Positions 51,013 to 63,662 of a DNA stretch of 64,000 bases are shown here, piece by piece. A program made the translations under genes and the position numbers. Under the pieces are notes generated by a model. The model worked only from the letters and a program-made list of their open reading frames with translations, searched no databases and was not told the origin of the DNA. How positions within the stretch are numbered: the stretch's first letter is position 1; the number at the start of each line of letters is the position of its first letter. Source of the stretch: Cupriavidus campinensis (GTDB taxonomy: Bacteria; Pseudomonadota; Gammaproteobacteria; Burkholderiales; Burkholderiaceae); the NCBI RefSeq assembly GCF_905397395.1, contig NZ_CAJPVH010000023.1, forward strand, positions 1-64,000, in the 5' to 3' direction.

Positions 51013-52956
51013 TTACTGCGCTGCGCCTTCGCTGGCCGGTACGTCGGTGGCCGTGATCGGACGCAGGATCTTGACCTTCGCCCGCGCCTTCAGCGACTCA
51101 TAGTAGGCGGCGAGTTCGGTCTGGCCGGCCAGTTGGGCCAGCTGCTGCGCCTCGGCATCGCGCTGGCCCGGGTTCGCCGTGGTCGGCGAGCTGACCTTGG
51201 CGATGCGATAAATCGCATAGCCATCTGCACCGAGGTCCACGCCAACCACCGCGGGCAGCTTGGTTGCGTCGGCACGCATGATGGCCTCGACCGCCTTCGG
51301 CGACAGGCCGTCTGCCTTGGTACGCGAGACCGTCACAGTCTGGCCGAAGCCGGCGGCGCTGTCGGCTTTCTTCAGCGCCTCGAGCTTGGCTTCGCCATCC
51401 TTGCGGGCCAGTTCGGCAGCCTGCTGGGCGACGTAGGCCTGGCGCACCTGAGCTTCCACGTCCTCGAACTTGCGCGCGGTGGCCGGGCGGTAGTCGACGA
51501 TCCGTGCCGCCACCAGCGTGGTCGGGCCCACCTGCACCGCTTCGGTGTTGCGCTTGTTCTTGAGCGCATCGTCGCTGAACAGGGCCTTGAGCACCTTTTC
51601 GTTGTTGAGCGGGTTCTGCGCGCCCAGCGCCAGGTTCGGCGTGCGGGTCACATTGTCGGCGGTCTGGATCGTCAGCTTGAACTTGTCGGCGGCCGGCTTG
51701 AGGCTTTCTGACTGTTCGTAGACGGTATTGCCGAAGGCATCGGCCAGCTCGGTGTACTTCTTGCTCGCCAGCTGCTTCTTGAGTTCGGCTTCCAGTTCGG
51801 GGCGCACGGCCTCGAGCGGCTGCGTCTCGGCGGGCTTGATGCCGGTCAGCTTGATGATGTGGTAGCCGTAGTCGGTTTCTACCACGTCGCTGATCTGTCC
51901 GTCCTTGAGCGCGTACATGGCGTCCTCGAACGGCTTGACCAGCGCGCCGCGCCCCATGAAGCCGAGGTCGCCGCCCTTCTCCGCCGAACCCGGGTCTTGC
52001 GACTGCTTCTTCGCCACATCGGCGAACGTCTCGGGATGCTTGCGCAGGTCTTCCAGCAGCTTGGTGGCCTTGTCCTTCGCGGCCTTGCGGTCGGCGTCCT
52101 TGCCGTCCTTGGGCGCGGCGATCAGGATGTGGCTCGCACGGCGTTGCTCGTCAGTCCGGAAACGGGCGATGTTGCTCTCGTAGTAGGACTTGAGTTCTTC
52201 CGGCGTGACGGTCTGGCTGGCGGCCAGCGCGTCACCGGACAGCACCACGTACTCCACCTTCGCCTGTTCCGGCGTGGTGTAGGTCGACACGTGTGCGTCG
52301 TAGTAGGCCTTCAGGGCGGCGGCGTCAGCCGTAACCTTGGCCGTGAAATCGGCCGGCTTGATCGTCAGCGTCTGCACGTCGCGCTGCTGGTCGCGCACGG
52401 CGATCAGGCGGTCCAGCAGCGACTTCGGCACGAACGCCGTGGTGCCCACGGCGCCGCCAAGCTGCTGTGTGGCCAGCTCGAAGCGCAGGCGCGCATCGAA
52501 CTGCTCGGGCGTCATGCCCTGCGTTGCCAGCAACTGGATGTAGGCCTTGTCGTCGAACTTGCCGTCCGCCGTCTTCAACTGGGCGATGGCCGGAATGTTC
52601 TGGATGGCTGCCGCCACCTGGGCGTCAGACACCGTCAGATTCTTCTTGGCGGTGGCGTCGGACACCACGCGCTGCAGGATCAGCTGGTTCACCACGGACT
52701 GGCGCGCGGCGGCACCTTCGAACATGCGCGGATCGTACTGATTGCCCAGCATCTGGCGCATGCGCTCACTCTGGTCGCGCACCACGTTGTCCACTTCCTG
52801 AACGGTGATCGCGCGGCCATCGACCTTGGCGACGTCGTGCGAGGTGTCCATGAAGCGCGAATAGCTTTCCACGCCGAAGAATACGAACGACGGGAAGACA
52901 AGCACCAGCAGCAGCAAAAGCATCAGGCGCCGGTTGTTGCGTACGAAATCAAGCAT
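51013..52956 (-). CDS. ppiD: Periplasmic folding chaperone PpiD (SurA-like N-domain, parvulin)
   Basis: This is a 647-residue inner-membrane-anchored chaperone. A short cytoplasmic start, [11 protein letters not shown], precedes one helix ([18 protein letters not shown]); a long SurA-type N-domain follows, with a parvulin domain near residues 265-365 ([46 protein letters not shown]) and a C-terminal chaperone part. It helps newly exported proteins leave the Sec pore. The open frame begins 11 codons earlier, but MLDFVRNN is the family start. TAGAAT (complement of 52998-53003) may be its -10 box. Confidence 0.93.
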   Translation of the reverse strand: MLDFVRNNRRLMLLLLLVLVFPSFVFFGVESYSRFMDTSHDVAKVDGRAITVQEVDNVVRDQSERMRQMLGNQYDPRMFEGAAARQSVVNQLILQRVVSDATAKKNLTVSDAQVAAAIQNIPAIAQLKTADGKFDDKAYIQLLATQGMTPEQFDARLRFELATQQLGGAVGTTAFVPKSLLDRLIAVRDQQRDVQTLTIKPADFTAKVTADAAALKAYYDAHVSTYTTPEQAKVEYVVLSGDALAASQTVTPEELKSYYESNIARFRTDEQRRASHILIAAPKDGKDADRKAAKDKATKLLEDLRKHPETFADVAKKQSQDPGSAEKGGDLGFMGRGALVKPFEDAMYALKDGQISDVVETDYGYHIIKLTGIKPAETQPLEAVRPELEAELKKQLASKKYTELADAFGNTVYEQSESLKPAADKFKLTIQTADNVTRTPNLALGAQNPLNNEKVLKALFSDDALKNKRNTEAVQVGPTTLVAARIVDYRPATARKFEDVEAQVRQAYVAQQAAELARKDGEAKLEALKKADSAAGFGQTVTVSRTKADGLSPKAVEAIMRADATKLPAVVGVDLGADGYAIYRIAKVSSPTTANPGQRDAEAQQLAQLAGQTELAAYYESLKARAKVKILRPITATDVPASEGAAQ

Positions 52957-53083
52957 GCTGATTCTGGTAAGGGGTTGGCACGAAGACAAACTCTGCGATT
53001 CTATCAGGTGCCGGGCGCGAAACCGTCATTTGCTGATGCGACAGCGTCACGTGAGGGGGAATGGCTGGGAAGACAACAGATAC

Positions 53084-53104
53084 AAAAAAACCCGCTTGCG
53101 CGGG
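53084..53104 (-). terminator. Terminator of the tRNA operon
   Basis: On the minus strand CCCGC-GCAA-GCGGG is followed by seven T. It lies 11 bases after the tRNA-Asp 3' end. Confidence 0.8.
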
Positions 53105-53114
53105 CGATTTTGCT

Positions 53115-53191
53115 TGGCGGAGTGGACGGGACTCGAACCCGCGACCCCCGGCGTGACAGGCCGGTATTCTAACCAACTGAACTACCACTCC
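53115..53191 (-). tRNA. tRNA-Asp (anticodon GTC)
   Basis: This 77-base gene has acceptor arms GGAGTGG and CCACTCC, discriminator G and an encoded CCA. The anticodon loop reads CTGTCAC, giving GTC. The T-loop GGTTCGAGTCC is canonical. It is the second gene of a two-tRNA unit. Confidence 0.97.
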
Positions 53192-53217
53192 TGCGTGGAT
53201 TCCCTGGGATGGTGAAG

Positions 53218-53293
53218 TGGTGGGTGCTGAGGGGCTCGAACCCCCGACCTACGCCTTGTAAGGGCGCCGCTCTACCAACTGAGCTAAGCACCC
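53218..53293 (-). tRNA. tRNA-Val (anticodon TAC)
   Basis: This 76-base gene has acceptor arms GGGTGCT and AGCACCC, discriminator A and an encoded CCA. The anticodon loop CTTACAA gives TAC. The D-loop and T-loop are canonical. It is separated from tRNA-Asp by 26 bases. Confidence 0.97.
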
Positions 53294-53391
53294 ACTAGAC
53301 CATCGCGGACGTGCGCGCCCGCTGGGTAATCTCGCTTCGCACGACTCGGCGGTTACTGCCTGGCTGCCGCTGTTTGCGTTGCGAGGCCGCG

Positions 53392-53421
53392 ATTGTAATA
53401 CGAGACTTTTCGCTTTGCCAA
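53392..53421 (-). promoter_or_regulatory. Candidate promoter of the tRNA operon
   Basis: On the minus strand TTGGCA (53421-53416) and TACAAT (53397-53392) are 18 bases apart. It lies about 95 bases before tRNA-Val, just beyond the lon terminator. Confidence 0.55.
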
Positions 53422-53433
53422 GCCCGGCGGCGC

Positions 53434-53464
53434 AAAAAAAATGCCGCGGGGAATACCCGCGGCA
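53434..53464 (-). terminator. Rho-independent terminator of lon
   Basis: On the minus strand TGCCGCGGG and CCCGCGGCA pair around TATTC and are followed by eight T. It lies 23 bases after the lon stop codon. Confidence 0.88.
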
Positions 53465-53486
53465 CTTCCTGACAGCGCTTGGTCAA

Positions 53487-55901
<2,415 letters not shown>

Positions 55902-55927
55902 TTTCCCCAGTCAGTCATTTAAGGCGT

Positions 55928-55955
55928 AAATAGGGTCACGGGAATCGATTGCAAG
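55928..55955 (-). promoter_or_regulatory. Sigma-32 (heat-shock) type promoter of lon
   Basis: On the minus strand CTTGCAA (55955-55949) and CCCTATTT (55935-55928) are 13 bases apart, close to the RpoH consensus CTTGAAA / CCCCATNT. The position fits lon, a known RpoH target. Confidence 0.65.
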
Positions 55956-56074
55956 GTACCGCCCCCGATTCTTTGTGCCGTCATGCCGCGCAAAAAAGTG
56001 CCGCGCAAAGCACCTGTGACCCACTCTGAAACAGCATACCCGCGTTTCCTCCCGTTCGTATCGTCGAATTGAAG

Positions 56075-56105
56075 AAAAAAAGCCGTTCGCTTTCACGCGA
56101 ACGGC
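56075..56105 (-). terminator. Rho-independent terminator of clpX
   Basis: On the minus strand GCCGTTCGC and GCGAACGGC pair around GTGAAA, followed by seven T. It lies about 50 bases after the clpX stop. Confidence 0.85.
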
Positions 56106-56156
56106 CGCTTGATTTTTTAGCCGGTGTGGCATGCACCACGTAGGCCGGCGCGTTCG

Positions 56157-57434
56157 TCAGTTGGACCCCGCAACCTTGGGCTGCTGCTCCTCGTACATGA
56201 GCAGCGGTGGTGCATCGCCGGTAATCGTATTTTCATCGATCACCACTTTTTGCACCCCCTTGTAGTTCGGGAGGTCGTACATGACGTCCATCAGCGACTG
56301 TTCCAGAATGGAACGCAAACCGCGTGCCCCCGTCTTGCGACGGATGGCCTTGCGCGCGATGGCAGACAGCGCGGCCGGACGAATCTCCAGTTCCACGCCT
56401 TCCATCGCCAGCAGCTTCTGGTATTGCTTGACCAGCGCGTTCTTCGGCTCGACCAGGATCTGCATCAGCGCGGCCTCATCCAGCTTGGCCAGCGTGGCCA
56501 CCACCGGCAGGCGGCCGATCAGTTCCGGAATCAGGCCGAACTTGATCAGGTCTTCCGGCTCGGTCTGGGGCAGCACCTCGCTGGCGTCACGCTCTTCCTT
56601 GCTCTGCACCTGGGCCGCAAAACCGATGCCGGTCTTGTCAGAGCGCTGCATGATGACCTTTTCCAGGCCGTCGAACGCGCCGCCGCAGATGAACAGGATG
56701 TTGGTGGTATCCACCTGCAGGAAGTCCTGGTTCGGGTGCTTGCGCCCGCCTTGCGGCGGCACCGAGGCCATCGTGCCCTCGATCAGCTTCAGCAGGGCCT
56801 GCTGCACGCCCTCGCCCGACACGTCGCGCGTGATGGACGGGTTGTCGGACTTGCGCGAGATCTTGTCGATTTCGTCGATGTAGACGATGCCGCGCTGAGC
56901 CTTCTCGACCTCGTAATTGCAGTTCTGGAGCAGCTTCTGGATGATGTTCTCGACATCCTCGCCCACGTAGCCGGCTTCAGTCAGCGTGGTGGCGTCAGCG
57001 ATCACGAACGGCACGTTCAGCAGCCGGGCCAGCGTCTGCGCAAGCAATGTCTTGCCCGAGCCAGTCGGCCCGATCAGCAGGATATTGCTCTTGGAGAGTT
57101 CGACGTCATCCTTCTTGCCAAGATGCTTGAGGCGCTTGTAGTGGTTGTACACCGCTACCGCCAGAATCTTCTTGGCCTGCTCCTGCCCGATCACATACTG
57201 ATCCAGGCTTTCGCGGATTTCGTGGGGCGTGGGCAGGTCCGAGCGCGTGGCGGCTGTGGCGTCCTTGTCGGTCGCGGCGGCCTCGTCACGGATGATTTCA
57301 TTGCACAGGTCGATGCATTCGTCGCAAATGAACACCGACGGGCCTGCGATGAGCTTCTTGACCTCGTGCTGGCTCTTGCCGCAGAACGAGCAATACAGAA
57401 GCTTCTCGCTGGATGAACCTTTTTTGTCCGCCAT
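56157..57434 (-). CDS. clpX: ATP-dependent protease ATP-binding subunit ClpX
   Basis: This 425-residue AAA+ unfoldase has an N-terminal zinc finger ([22 protein letters not shown]), Walker [15 protein letters not shown], Walker [11 protein letters not shown], the pore loop GYVGEDV and the IGF-like loop GIGFAAQV for ClpP docking. It unfolds ssrA-tagged and other substrates for ClpP. It lies after clpP on the same strand, with a hairpin terminator between, so it may have its own promoter. Confidence 0.97.
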   Translation of the reverse strand: MADKKGSSSEKLLYCSFCGKSQHEVKKLIAGPSVFICDECIDLCNEIIRDEAAATDKDATAATRSDLPTPHEIRESLDQYVIGQEQAKKILAVAVYNHYKRLKHLGKKDDVELSKSNILLIGPTGSGKTLLAQTLARLLNVPFVIADATTLTEAGYVGEDVENIIQKLLQNCNYEVEKAQRGIVYIDEIDKISRKSDNPSITRDVSGEGVQQALLKLIEGTMASVPPQGGRKHPNQDFLQVDTTNILFICGGAFDGLEKVIMQRSDKTGIGFAAQVQSKEERDASEVLPQTEPEDLIKFGLIPELIGRLPVVATLAKLDEAALMQILVEPKNALVKQYQKLLAMEGVELEIRPAALSAIARKAIRRKTGARGLRSILEQSLMDVMYDLPNYKGVQKVVIDENTITGDAPPLLMYEEQQPKVAGSN

Positions 57435-57562
57435 AGGAATCAGTCACATTAGCAGTGTGGTCCCCGCACGGCGGGAGAGCCCCACGGGAAACGCATTAAA
57501 CGCATCATACGCCAAAACAATTGGCGCAGTCGGCGGCTTCCCCGGCGTGTGGGGCAAAACGC

Positions 57563-57586
57563 AAAAACGAGGCGCACAGCCTCGTT
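57563..57586 (-). terminator. Terminator-like hairpin after clpP
   Basis: On the minus strand AACGAGGC and GCCTCGTT pair around a 5-base loop and run into TTTTTGCG. A second perfect hairpin, AGCCTGCG/CGCAGGCT (57594-57617), lies between it and the clpP stop. The two may uncouple clpX from clpP transcription. Confidence 0.7.
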
Positions 57587-57676
57587 CCGGTGTAGCCTGC
57601 GTCATTTGGCGCAGGCTGGTGGCGGGAGCCCCGGCGCCGGGCCGTGGGCTGCCCGCTCCGACACACCGGCATCGGA

Positions 57677-58327
57677 TCAACCGCGGCGCGTGATGACCTT
57701 GTCGATCAGACCGTAGTCCACGGCCTGGTCGCCGCTCATGAAGTTGTCGCGATCGGTGTCGCGGGCAATCTTCTCGACGGGTTGGCCGGTCACTTCCGAC
57801 AGGATGCTGTTCAGGCGCTCGCGCAGGTACAGGATCTCGCGTGCCTGGATCTCGATGTCCGAGGCCTGGCCACGCGCGCCACCCAGCGGCTGGTGGATCA
57901 TGATGCGCGAGTTCGGCAGCGCGCTGCGCTTGCCCTTGGCACCGGCCGCCAGCAGGAAGGCGCCCATGCTCGCCGCCATGCCCATGCAAAGCGTGGTCAC
58001 GTCGGGCTTGATGAACTGCATCGTGTCGTAGATCGCCAGGCCGGCGGATACCGAGCCGCCGGGCGAGTTGATGTACAGCGACACGTCCTTGTCCGGATTC
58101 TCGCTCTCGAGGAACAGCAGCTGGGCCACGACCAGGTTTGCGGTCTGGTCGTTCACTTCGCCGACCATGAACACCACGCGCTCCTTGAGCAGGCGCGAGT
58201 AGATGTCATACGCGCGCTCGCCCCGGCCGGACTGCTCGACAACCATCGGCACCAGCCCAAGACCCTGGGTTTCCAGAGCAGAGGCCTGCGTCGTGGCGAG
58301 ACGGTCAAGCAAATCATTGCGGGTCAT
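57677..58327 (-). CDS. clpP: ATP-dependent Clp protease proteolytic subunit ClpP
   Basis: This 216-residue serine peptidase has catalytic Ser in [13 protein letters not shown], His in [10 protein letters not shown] and Asp in RDTDRDNFM. Two heptameric rings form the degradation chamber capped by ClpX or ClpA. GGAGAA precedes ATG 58327; the frame is open 32 codons further up without conserved sequence. Transcribed after tig as in most proteobacteria. Confidence 0.97.
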   Translation of the reverse strand: MTRNDLLDRLATTQASALETQGLGLVPMVVEQSGRGERAYDIYSRLLKERVVFMVGEVNDQTANLVVAQLLFLESENPDKDVSLYINSPGGSVSAGLAIYDTMQFIKPDVTTLCMGMAASMGAFLLAAGAKGKRSALPNSRIMIHQPLGGARGQASDIEIQAREILYLRERLNSILSEVTGQPVEKIARDTDRDNFMSGDQAVDYGLIDKVITRRG

Positions 58328-58453
58328 GCAGGTTCTCCAGGTATTCAGGGAATGCGCCAATCGGCCCCGGCCAGCGCTTGCGCGCCAAGCCGGATGCCGC
58401 GCGACCGGGGCGCGCCGCGCCATCCAGGCGGCGCGATCCGGTCATGCGAACGC

Positions 58454-59809
58454 TCAGGCTTGCTGCGCGTTGGTCTCGGCGGTGAGTTCCTCGAACGACA
58501 CCGACTTGTCCGTGACCTTGGCCTTGTCGCACACGAAATTTACCACGTTGTTTTCGAGCACGTAGGCTTCCATTTCGGCCAGGCGCTGCTGGTCGCCGTA
58601 GTACCAGCGCATGACTTCCTTCGGGTCTTCGTAGCTCTTCGCGAAGTCCTCGATTTCCGCCTTGATCTGCTCCGGCTTGGCCTGCAGGCCGTGTGCCTTG
58701 ACGATCTCGGCCAGGATCAGGCCCAGCTTCACGCGGCGCTCGGCCTGCTGAGTGAACATCTCGGCCGGAATCGGCATGTCCTTGGCGTTCGGCATGCCAC
58801 GTTGCTCGAGGTCACGGCGGGCCATTTCCACCAGGCGTTCCTGATCCTGCTCGATCAGGGCCTTGGGCACGTCCAGCTCGCTCACCTTGAGCAGCGCTTC
58901 CATGACCTGATCCTTCAGCATGGCGTGCGTGCGGCGCTTGACTTCGCGCTCCAGGTTTTCGCGGATGTCGGCGCGCATCTTCTCGACGCTGCCGTCGGCG
59001 ATACCGAGCGACTTCGCGAAGGCGTCGTCCACTTCCGGCAGGTGCGCCCACTCCACCTTCTTCAGCGTGATCGTGAACTCGGCGGTCTTGCCGGCCACTT
59101 CCTTGCCGTGGTAGTCAGCCGGGAAGGCTAGCGGGAACGTCTTGCTCTCGCCCAGCTTCAGGCCCAGCGCGGCTTGCTCGAATTCGGGCAGCATGCGGCC
59201 TTCGCCCAGCACGAATGCGAAGTCATCGGCCTTGCCGCCGGGGAATTCCACGCCGTCGATCTTGCCGACGAAGTCCAGCGTCACGCGGTCGCCGTTCTTG
59301 GCAGCCTCGTCTGCGCCACCGTCGCCATGGGCGCCGGCCTCGCCACGCACGTGGTAGTGCACGCGCTGCTTGCGCAGGATGTCGATGGTCTTGTCGATCT
59401 CGGCGTCGCCGATTTCCGTCTTGGTGCGGGTCACTTCAGCCGTGGCCAGGTCGCCCAGCTTGACTTCCGGGTACACCTCGAAGGTGGCTTCGAACGCCAC
59501 TTCGTCGTCCGACACGCCGTCGGTCTTCAGGTCGAACTTGGGCTGGCCGGCCACTTTCACGTCCTGGGCCTGCGTGATGTCGAAGAACTTGCGGGCAGCC
59601 TTGTCGAAGCGCACTTCGAACTCGACCTGCTGGCCATATTGCTTCTCGACCATCTTCATCGGCACCTTGCCCGGGCGGAAGCCGGACATCTTCACCGTCT
59701 TCGACAGGCGCACCAGGCGTTCCTGGGTTTCCTTCTGCACTTCGGCCTTGGGAATAGCCAGGGTTACCTTACGGTCCAGCTTGCCGAGGTTTTCAATGAC
59801 GTTCGACAT
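58454..59809 (-). CDS. tig: Trigger factor
   Basis: This 451-residue ribosome-bound chaperone has the ribosome-binding loop GFRPGKVP in the N-domain, an FKBP-like isomerase domain (about 150-245, with [17 protein letters not shown] and [17 protein letters not shown]) and a helical C-domain. A short acidic/Gly insertion ([15 protein letters not shown]) precedes the isomerase domain. Start at [11 protein letters not shown]; the 17 codons before it are not conserved. GATAAT (complement of 59936-59941) may be its -10 box. Confidence 0.96.
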   Translation of the reverse strand: MSNVIENLGKLDRKVTLAIPKAEVQKETQERLVRLSKTVKMSGFRPGKVPMKMVEKQYGQQVEFEVRFDKAARKFFDITQAQDVKVAGQPKFDLKTDGVSDDEVAFEATFEVYPEVKLGDLATAEVTRTKTEIGDAEIDKTIDILRKQRVHYHVRGEAGAHGDGGADEAAKNGDRVTLDFVGKIDGVEFPGGKADDFAFVLGEGRMLPEFEQAALGLKLGESKTFPLAFPADYHGKEVAGKTAEFTITLKKVEWAHLPEVDDAFAKSLGIADGSVEKMRADIRENLEREVKRRTHAMLKDQVMEALLKVSELDVPKALIEQDQERLVEMARRDLEQRGMPNAKDMPIPAEMFTQQAERRVKLGLILAEIVKAHGLQAKPEQIKAEIEDFAKSYEDPKEVMRWYYGDQQRLAEMEAYVLENNVVNFVCDKAKVTDKSVSFEELTAETNAQQA

Positions 59810-59970
59810 GGTCGTTAATCCAATCCAGAAATGTAGTTTTAAGCGCAACCGCCTGCGCACCGGCCTGGCCGTGGCCAGTGAAACCTACGGATTCCCCACG
59901 CGAACGAAGGGCTTCCGCGCAAACGGAAAACGGGGATTATCGCACGGTTTTTGTTCGCTTCCGGCAGTTT

Positions 59971-61998
59971 TTACCCTGACGCGTCCGAGGCCGCCCCAGG
60001 ATCGATCGCCGGCGCTCCCGCCGTGTCGCCATGGCGCAGCGCCCGCAGCAGCAGCCGGGCCGGGTCGACAGCATCGGCCAGGTCAGATTCGACGGGCAGC
60101 GGTTCGCCCTCGATCTGGCTGGCGATCAACTCCGCGCCCAGTGCCGCCCAAGTGAGGCCGCGCGACGCGTACGCAAGTGCCGCGTAGAGCCCCGGCAGCC
60201 GGGGCAGGTCCCGCAGGTGGGCGCCGCGCAGCGGGCCGGAGCGGGCCAGCGCCTTCGCCTCGTCCGCGAGGGGCCCGATCAGCGGCAGGCGGTTGTGCGT
60301 CACCGTGCGCACGCCGACGTAGCCGGTCAGCTGCGCGGGATCGAGATGGGCGACGTCGGCGGCACGGCCTGGCAGCAGCGTGGCGAGGCGCTCCAGGTTT
60401 GCGGCATGGACCTCGGGACGCTCGGCCAGCGGGCCTTCGTCGGCGTCGTAGCTCGATCCGATGCGCGCGCCGCCATCAGGGGCTTTCGGCAGCAGGTAGC
60501 CGGCGCCGGTCACCACGCAGTCGGGCCAGCCGCCCATCGCCGCGACCTGCGCCGGGGAGAGATCGGTCAGTTGCCCGCGCACCCGGCGCAGGGCCAGAAA
60601 GCGGTTGGAGACGAGCCGCTCGGCCTCGTGGGCGTTGGCCAGCACCAGCACCGGCGCCGCAGCCAGCACGCTACCATCCCCCGCCCTCGCCTGCCAGACA
60701 CCATCCTCATGTTCGATGGCGGCCACGCGGCAGTTGAATCGCGCATCGAGGGCCGCGCCGGCCTTGTCCAGCTGGGCGCGGCAGATGTCGGGCGGCGCCA
60801 CCCAGCCGCCACGCGGAAACCAGAGCCCGCCGCGCGCCACCGTCGCGCCGTGGCGCGCGGCCGCCTCGGCGGGGTCCATCCACCTGACGAACGATTCGGG
60901 GAAGCCGAGGGCAGCCAGCGCCGCCTGCTGGGCGGCGTTGTCGGCCTCGTCCTCCCCGATCTGGAGCACACCGCAGCCGTGCCAGTTCACCGGGTGCCCC
61001 GCCGCCGCGAGGGCCGACCACGCGCGCAGCGCATGGAGATTGCCAGCGCGCGAGAGCCGGGACAGCAGGCTTTCATCGGATGAAACATGGGCGTGCATGG
61101 CCGCCGCGCGATGGCTGGAGGTCTGCCGGGCGGGGCCGTCATGGGCGTCAAACAGCGTCACGCGCCAGCCGCGCGCGGCCAGCCGCTCGGTGACCGCGCA
61201 GCCGGCCAACCCTGCGCCGATGACGATGGCATGCCTTTCTCGCCACTCCGCGGCGGGTGGCGGGGCATAACGGCGGTTCTTCCAGGGCGGCGCGAAGCGC
61301 GCCACGGTCATGTCACGCTTGCCGCCAAAGCCTGGCGCCTTGGTGACCTCGAACCCGACCGCCTGCAAACCGCGCCGCACAAAGCCTGCCGCTGTATACG
61401 TAGCAAGCGTGGCGCCGGGCCGGGCGAGCCGCGACAGGCCCCTGAAGACGGTTTCGGACCACATGTCCGCGTTGCGGGACGGGGAGAAGCCATCGAGATA
61501 GAACGCATCGGCGCCAAGCGCGAGCTTGGGCAGCATCGCGTCGATATCGCCCAGCGCCAGCGTCAACGTAACCGCGCCGCCTTCGAATTCGAGTCGATGC
61601 AGACCCGGCAGCGCGTCGGGCCATGCCGCCTGCAGGGGTTCGGCGAGCGGTAGCAGATCGCCGAGTCCGGCGTGCAGCGTCGCCAGTCCATCGCGCGTAA
61701 ATGGATGTTTTTCTACGGAAACGAAGTGAAGCCGACGGCAGCGGTGCGGGTCCTGGCGCCACGCCTGCCAGGTGGCGAGGAAGTTCAGCCCCTGCCCGAA
61801 GCCGGTTTCCACGATCACGAACTGGTCGCGCCCGGCCCAGTTGCCGGGCAGGCCATTACCGCCCAGAAACACGTGATGGGCCTGCGCCAGCCCCCCTTCC
61901 GTGCTGTGGTAGACGTCGTCGTAACGTGGCGAAAAAGGAATGCCGTCGGGGGAGACGATCGGCTCGGCGGACTCGAGGGCACGCGGCATGGCAGGCAT
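59971..61998 (-). CDS. mnmC: Bifunctional tRNA 5-methylaminomethyl-2-thiouridine biosynthesis enzyme MnmC
   Basis: This is a fusion of about 675 residues. The N-terminal part (1-230) is an SAM methyltransferase with [33 protein letters not shown] and [17 protein letters not shown]. The C-terminal part is a FAD oxidoreductase starting [18 protein letters not shown], ending [17 protein letters not shown]. It makes mnm5s2U34 of tRNA from the cmnm5 form. The start is uncertain: ATG 61998 ([10 protein letters not shown]) is chosen; ATG 61989 or 62079 are alternatives and none has a clear ribosome binding site. Confidence 0.93.
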   Translation of the reverse strand: MPAMPRALESAEPIVSPDGIPFSPRYDDVYHSTEGGLAQAHHVFLGGNGLPGNWAGRDQFVIVETGFGQGLNFLATWQAWRQDPHRCRRLHFVSVEKHPFTRDGLATLHAGLGDLLPLAEPLQAAWPDALPGLHRLEFEGGAVTLTLALGDIDAMLPKLALGADAFYLDGFSPSRNADMWSETVFRGLSRLARPGATLATYTAAGFVRRGLQAVGFEVTKAPGFGGKRDMTVARFAPPWKNRRYAPPPAAEWRERHAIVIGAGLAGCAVTERLAARGWRVTLFDAHDGPARQTSSHRAAAMHAHVSSDESLLSRLSRAGNLHALRAWSALAAAGHPVNWHGCGVLQIGEDEADNAAQQAALAALGFPESFVRWMDPAEAAARHGATVARGGLWFPRGGWVAPPDICRAQLDKAGAALDARFNCRVAAIEHEDGVWQARAGDGSVLAAAPVLVLANAHEAERLVSNRFLALRRVRGQLTDLSPAQVAAMGGWPDCVVTGAGYLLPKAPDGGARIGSSYDADEGPLAERPEVHAANLERLATLLPGRAADVAHLDPAQLTGYVGVRTVTHNRLPLIGPLADEAKALARSGPLRGAHLRDLPRLPGLYAALAYASRGLTWAALGAELIASQIEGEPLPVESDLADAVDPARLLLRALRHGDTAGAPAIDPGAASDASG

Positions 61999-62160
61999 TG
62001 GCGGACGGGACACTTCGGACGGCAACAGCCGCAGGAACGGGCCGTAAAACGGGCTTCCGGGGGCGGCGGATGGTAGCATAGCGCCCTTCGCGCCACGCGC
62101 CCGCAGGCGCCTTTTTCGCCGACGCTTGCGCGCCGTCATCCCGCTTTATCCCGCCTCATC

Positions 62161-63018
62161 ATGCTCAGTTATCGCCACGCCTTCCATGCCGGCAACCATG
62201 CCGATGTCCTCAAGCACGCCGTCGTGGTCCAGTTGCTGGAGCACCTGACGCAGAAGGACAAGGCGTTCTGGTACATCGACACCCACGCCGGCGCCGGCCT
62301 CTATGCGCTGGACCACGCCTATGCGCAGAAGAAGGCCGAGTTCGAAACCGGCATCTCACGCATCTGGCAGGCCGCCGCCGATGGCCAGACCCTACCCCCG
62401 TTTCTGGACGAATTCCTGGACCAGGTGCGCGCCCAGAACCCGGACGGCAACCTGCGCCACTACCCCGGTTCCCCATGGCTGGCATGGCAGATGCTGCGCG
62501 ATCAGGACCGCCTGCGGCTGTTCGAGCTGCACAGCACCGAGATCCAGGTGTTGCGCGACAATTTCCGCGGCGCGGGCCGCAAGGTCATGCTCTATGACGG
62601 CGACGGCTTCAATGGCATCAAGGCCATCCTGCCGCCCCCGCCGCGTCGCGCGCTGGTGCTGATCGACCCGTCGTACGAAGACAAGCAGGACTACGCGCGA
62701 ACCGTGCAGGCGCTGGAAGACAGCCTCGAACGGTTCGCAACTGGCGTTTATGCGATCTGGTATCCGCAGGTGCAGCGGCGTGAATCGACCCAACTGCCGG
62801 CGCAACTGATGCGCCTGCCGCTGAAGAGCTGGCTGCATGTGACGCTGACCGTGAAGCACCCCGTGGAAGGCGGGCTCGGCCTGCACGGCAGCGGGATGTT
62901 CATCGTCAACCCGCCGTGGCGGCTCAAGGCGACGATCGAGGAAGCGATGCCGCTGCTGGTGGACTTGCTCGGCCAGGATGCTGGCGCAGGCTACACGCTG
63001 GAATCGCTCGACAACTGA
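62161..63018 (+). CDS. rlmJ: 23S rRNA (adenine-2030-N6)-methyltransferase RlmJ
   Basis: This 285-residue methyltransferase begins MLSYRHAFHAGNHADVLKH, the family mark, followed by the SAM loop YIDTHAGAGLY and the catalytic DPSYE motif in VLIDPSYEDKQDY. Near the end, GSGMFIVNPPW closes the active site. It methylates A2030 of 23S rRNA. It is divergent from mnmC. The start has no ribosome binding site and may be leaderless. Its end faces the VanZ gene 12 bases away. Confidence 0.95.
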   Translation: MLSYRHAFHAGNHADVLKHAVVVQLLEHLTQKDKAFWYIDTHAGAGLYALDHAYAQKKAEFETGISRIWQAAADGQTLPPFLDEFLDQVRAQNPDGNLRHYPGSPWLAWQMLRDQDRLRLFELHSTEIQVLRDNFRGAGRKVMLYDGDGFNGIKAILPPPPRRALVLIDPSYEDKQDYARTVQALEDSLERFATGVYAIWYPQVQRRESTQLPAQLMRLPLKSWLHVTLTVKHPVEGGLGLHGSGMFIVNPPWRLKATIEEAMPLLVDLLGQDAGAGYTLESLDN

Positions 63019-63030
63019 GCCGGGCGCGCG

Positions 63031-63408
63031 TCAGGCCCGGGGCTCTTTCCGAGGGGTGGACAGACCGGGCCAGACCCGCGTCAGTGCGGCATGCGCTAGC
63101 AGGCCCAGCGCCAGCCCCCCCGCATCGGCGATCAGGTCATGCCAGTCGGACGAGCGGGTCGGCGTCATGCCTTGCAGCCATTCGATCAGCACGCCATAGG
63201 CCATCAGACCGGCCAGCACCGCCGCCACGCGGCCGTCCCACGCGCGCACGCCGAGCAGCGCGAGCACCCCGAAGGCAAGAAGATGGTTGGACTTGTCCCA
63301 GCCGGTGGTGGGCTGCGGCACCGAAGGCGGCAGCAGCGACAGGACCAGCACGGCCACTGCGCAGATCGAGAACAGCCGTTGGTATTGGATGGGGGTCAGG
63401 CGCGGCAC
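63031..63408 (-). CDS. VanZ family membrane protein
   Basis: This is a 125-residue protein with four hydrophobic helices. It shows the VanZ pattern: GWDKSNHLLAFGVLALLG, YGVLIEWLQGMTPTRSSDWHDLIADAGGLALG, with conserved Asp, His, Glu and the DxxAD-like motif. VanZ-like proteins occur widely in bacteria without glycopeptide resistance, and the cellular role is unsettled. The start MPRLTPIQYQR gives a short basic tail before helix 1. Confidence 0.85.
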   Translation of the reverse strand: MPRLTPIQYQRLFSICAVAVLVLSLLPPSVPQPTTGWDKSNHLLAFGVLALLGVRAWDGRVAAVLAGLMAYGVLIEWLQGMTPTRSSDWHDLIADAGGLALGLLAHAALTRVWPGLSTPRKEPRA

Positions 63409-63662
63409 GGGGCTTGGGGGCTATCGGCGAGATGTCACGTCCAGAGAATAACAGGCTGCACCGCCACGGCTGCGTGGCGTGCCGTACATCATGCAACGGT
63501 GCGCGGCCAAGGCAAAGCCGAAAGCCATGACAATCAGCACGGCTGCGACCAGGCTCAGGTACTGCCCGCCTGTCCCCCGCTGAAATGACGCCCCGATGGC
63601 TCCACGCCTCTATTTGTAACGCCGGCTATACTTCGCCGGTCAGCTCCTTTTGATCTCCTACC

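Noticed and set aside
63017..63047. GC-rich stem at the rlmJ/VanZ junction as a terminator
   Set aside because: The stem is bulged, overlaps the VanZ coding end and lacks a proper T-run.
63425..63600. Minus-strand frame with one hydrophobic helix between the VanZ and MarR genes
   Set aside because: A hydrophobic stretch of about 25 residues exists, but no usable start codon lies before the helix and an in-frame stop is close upstream.
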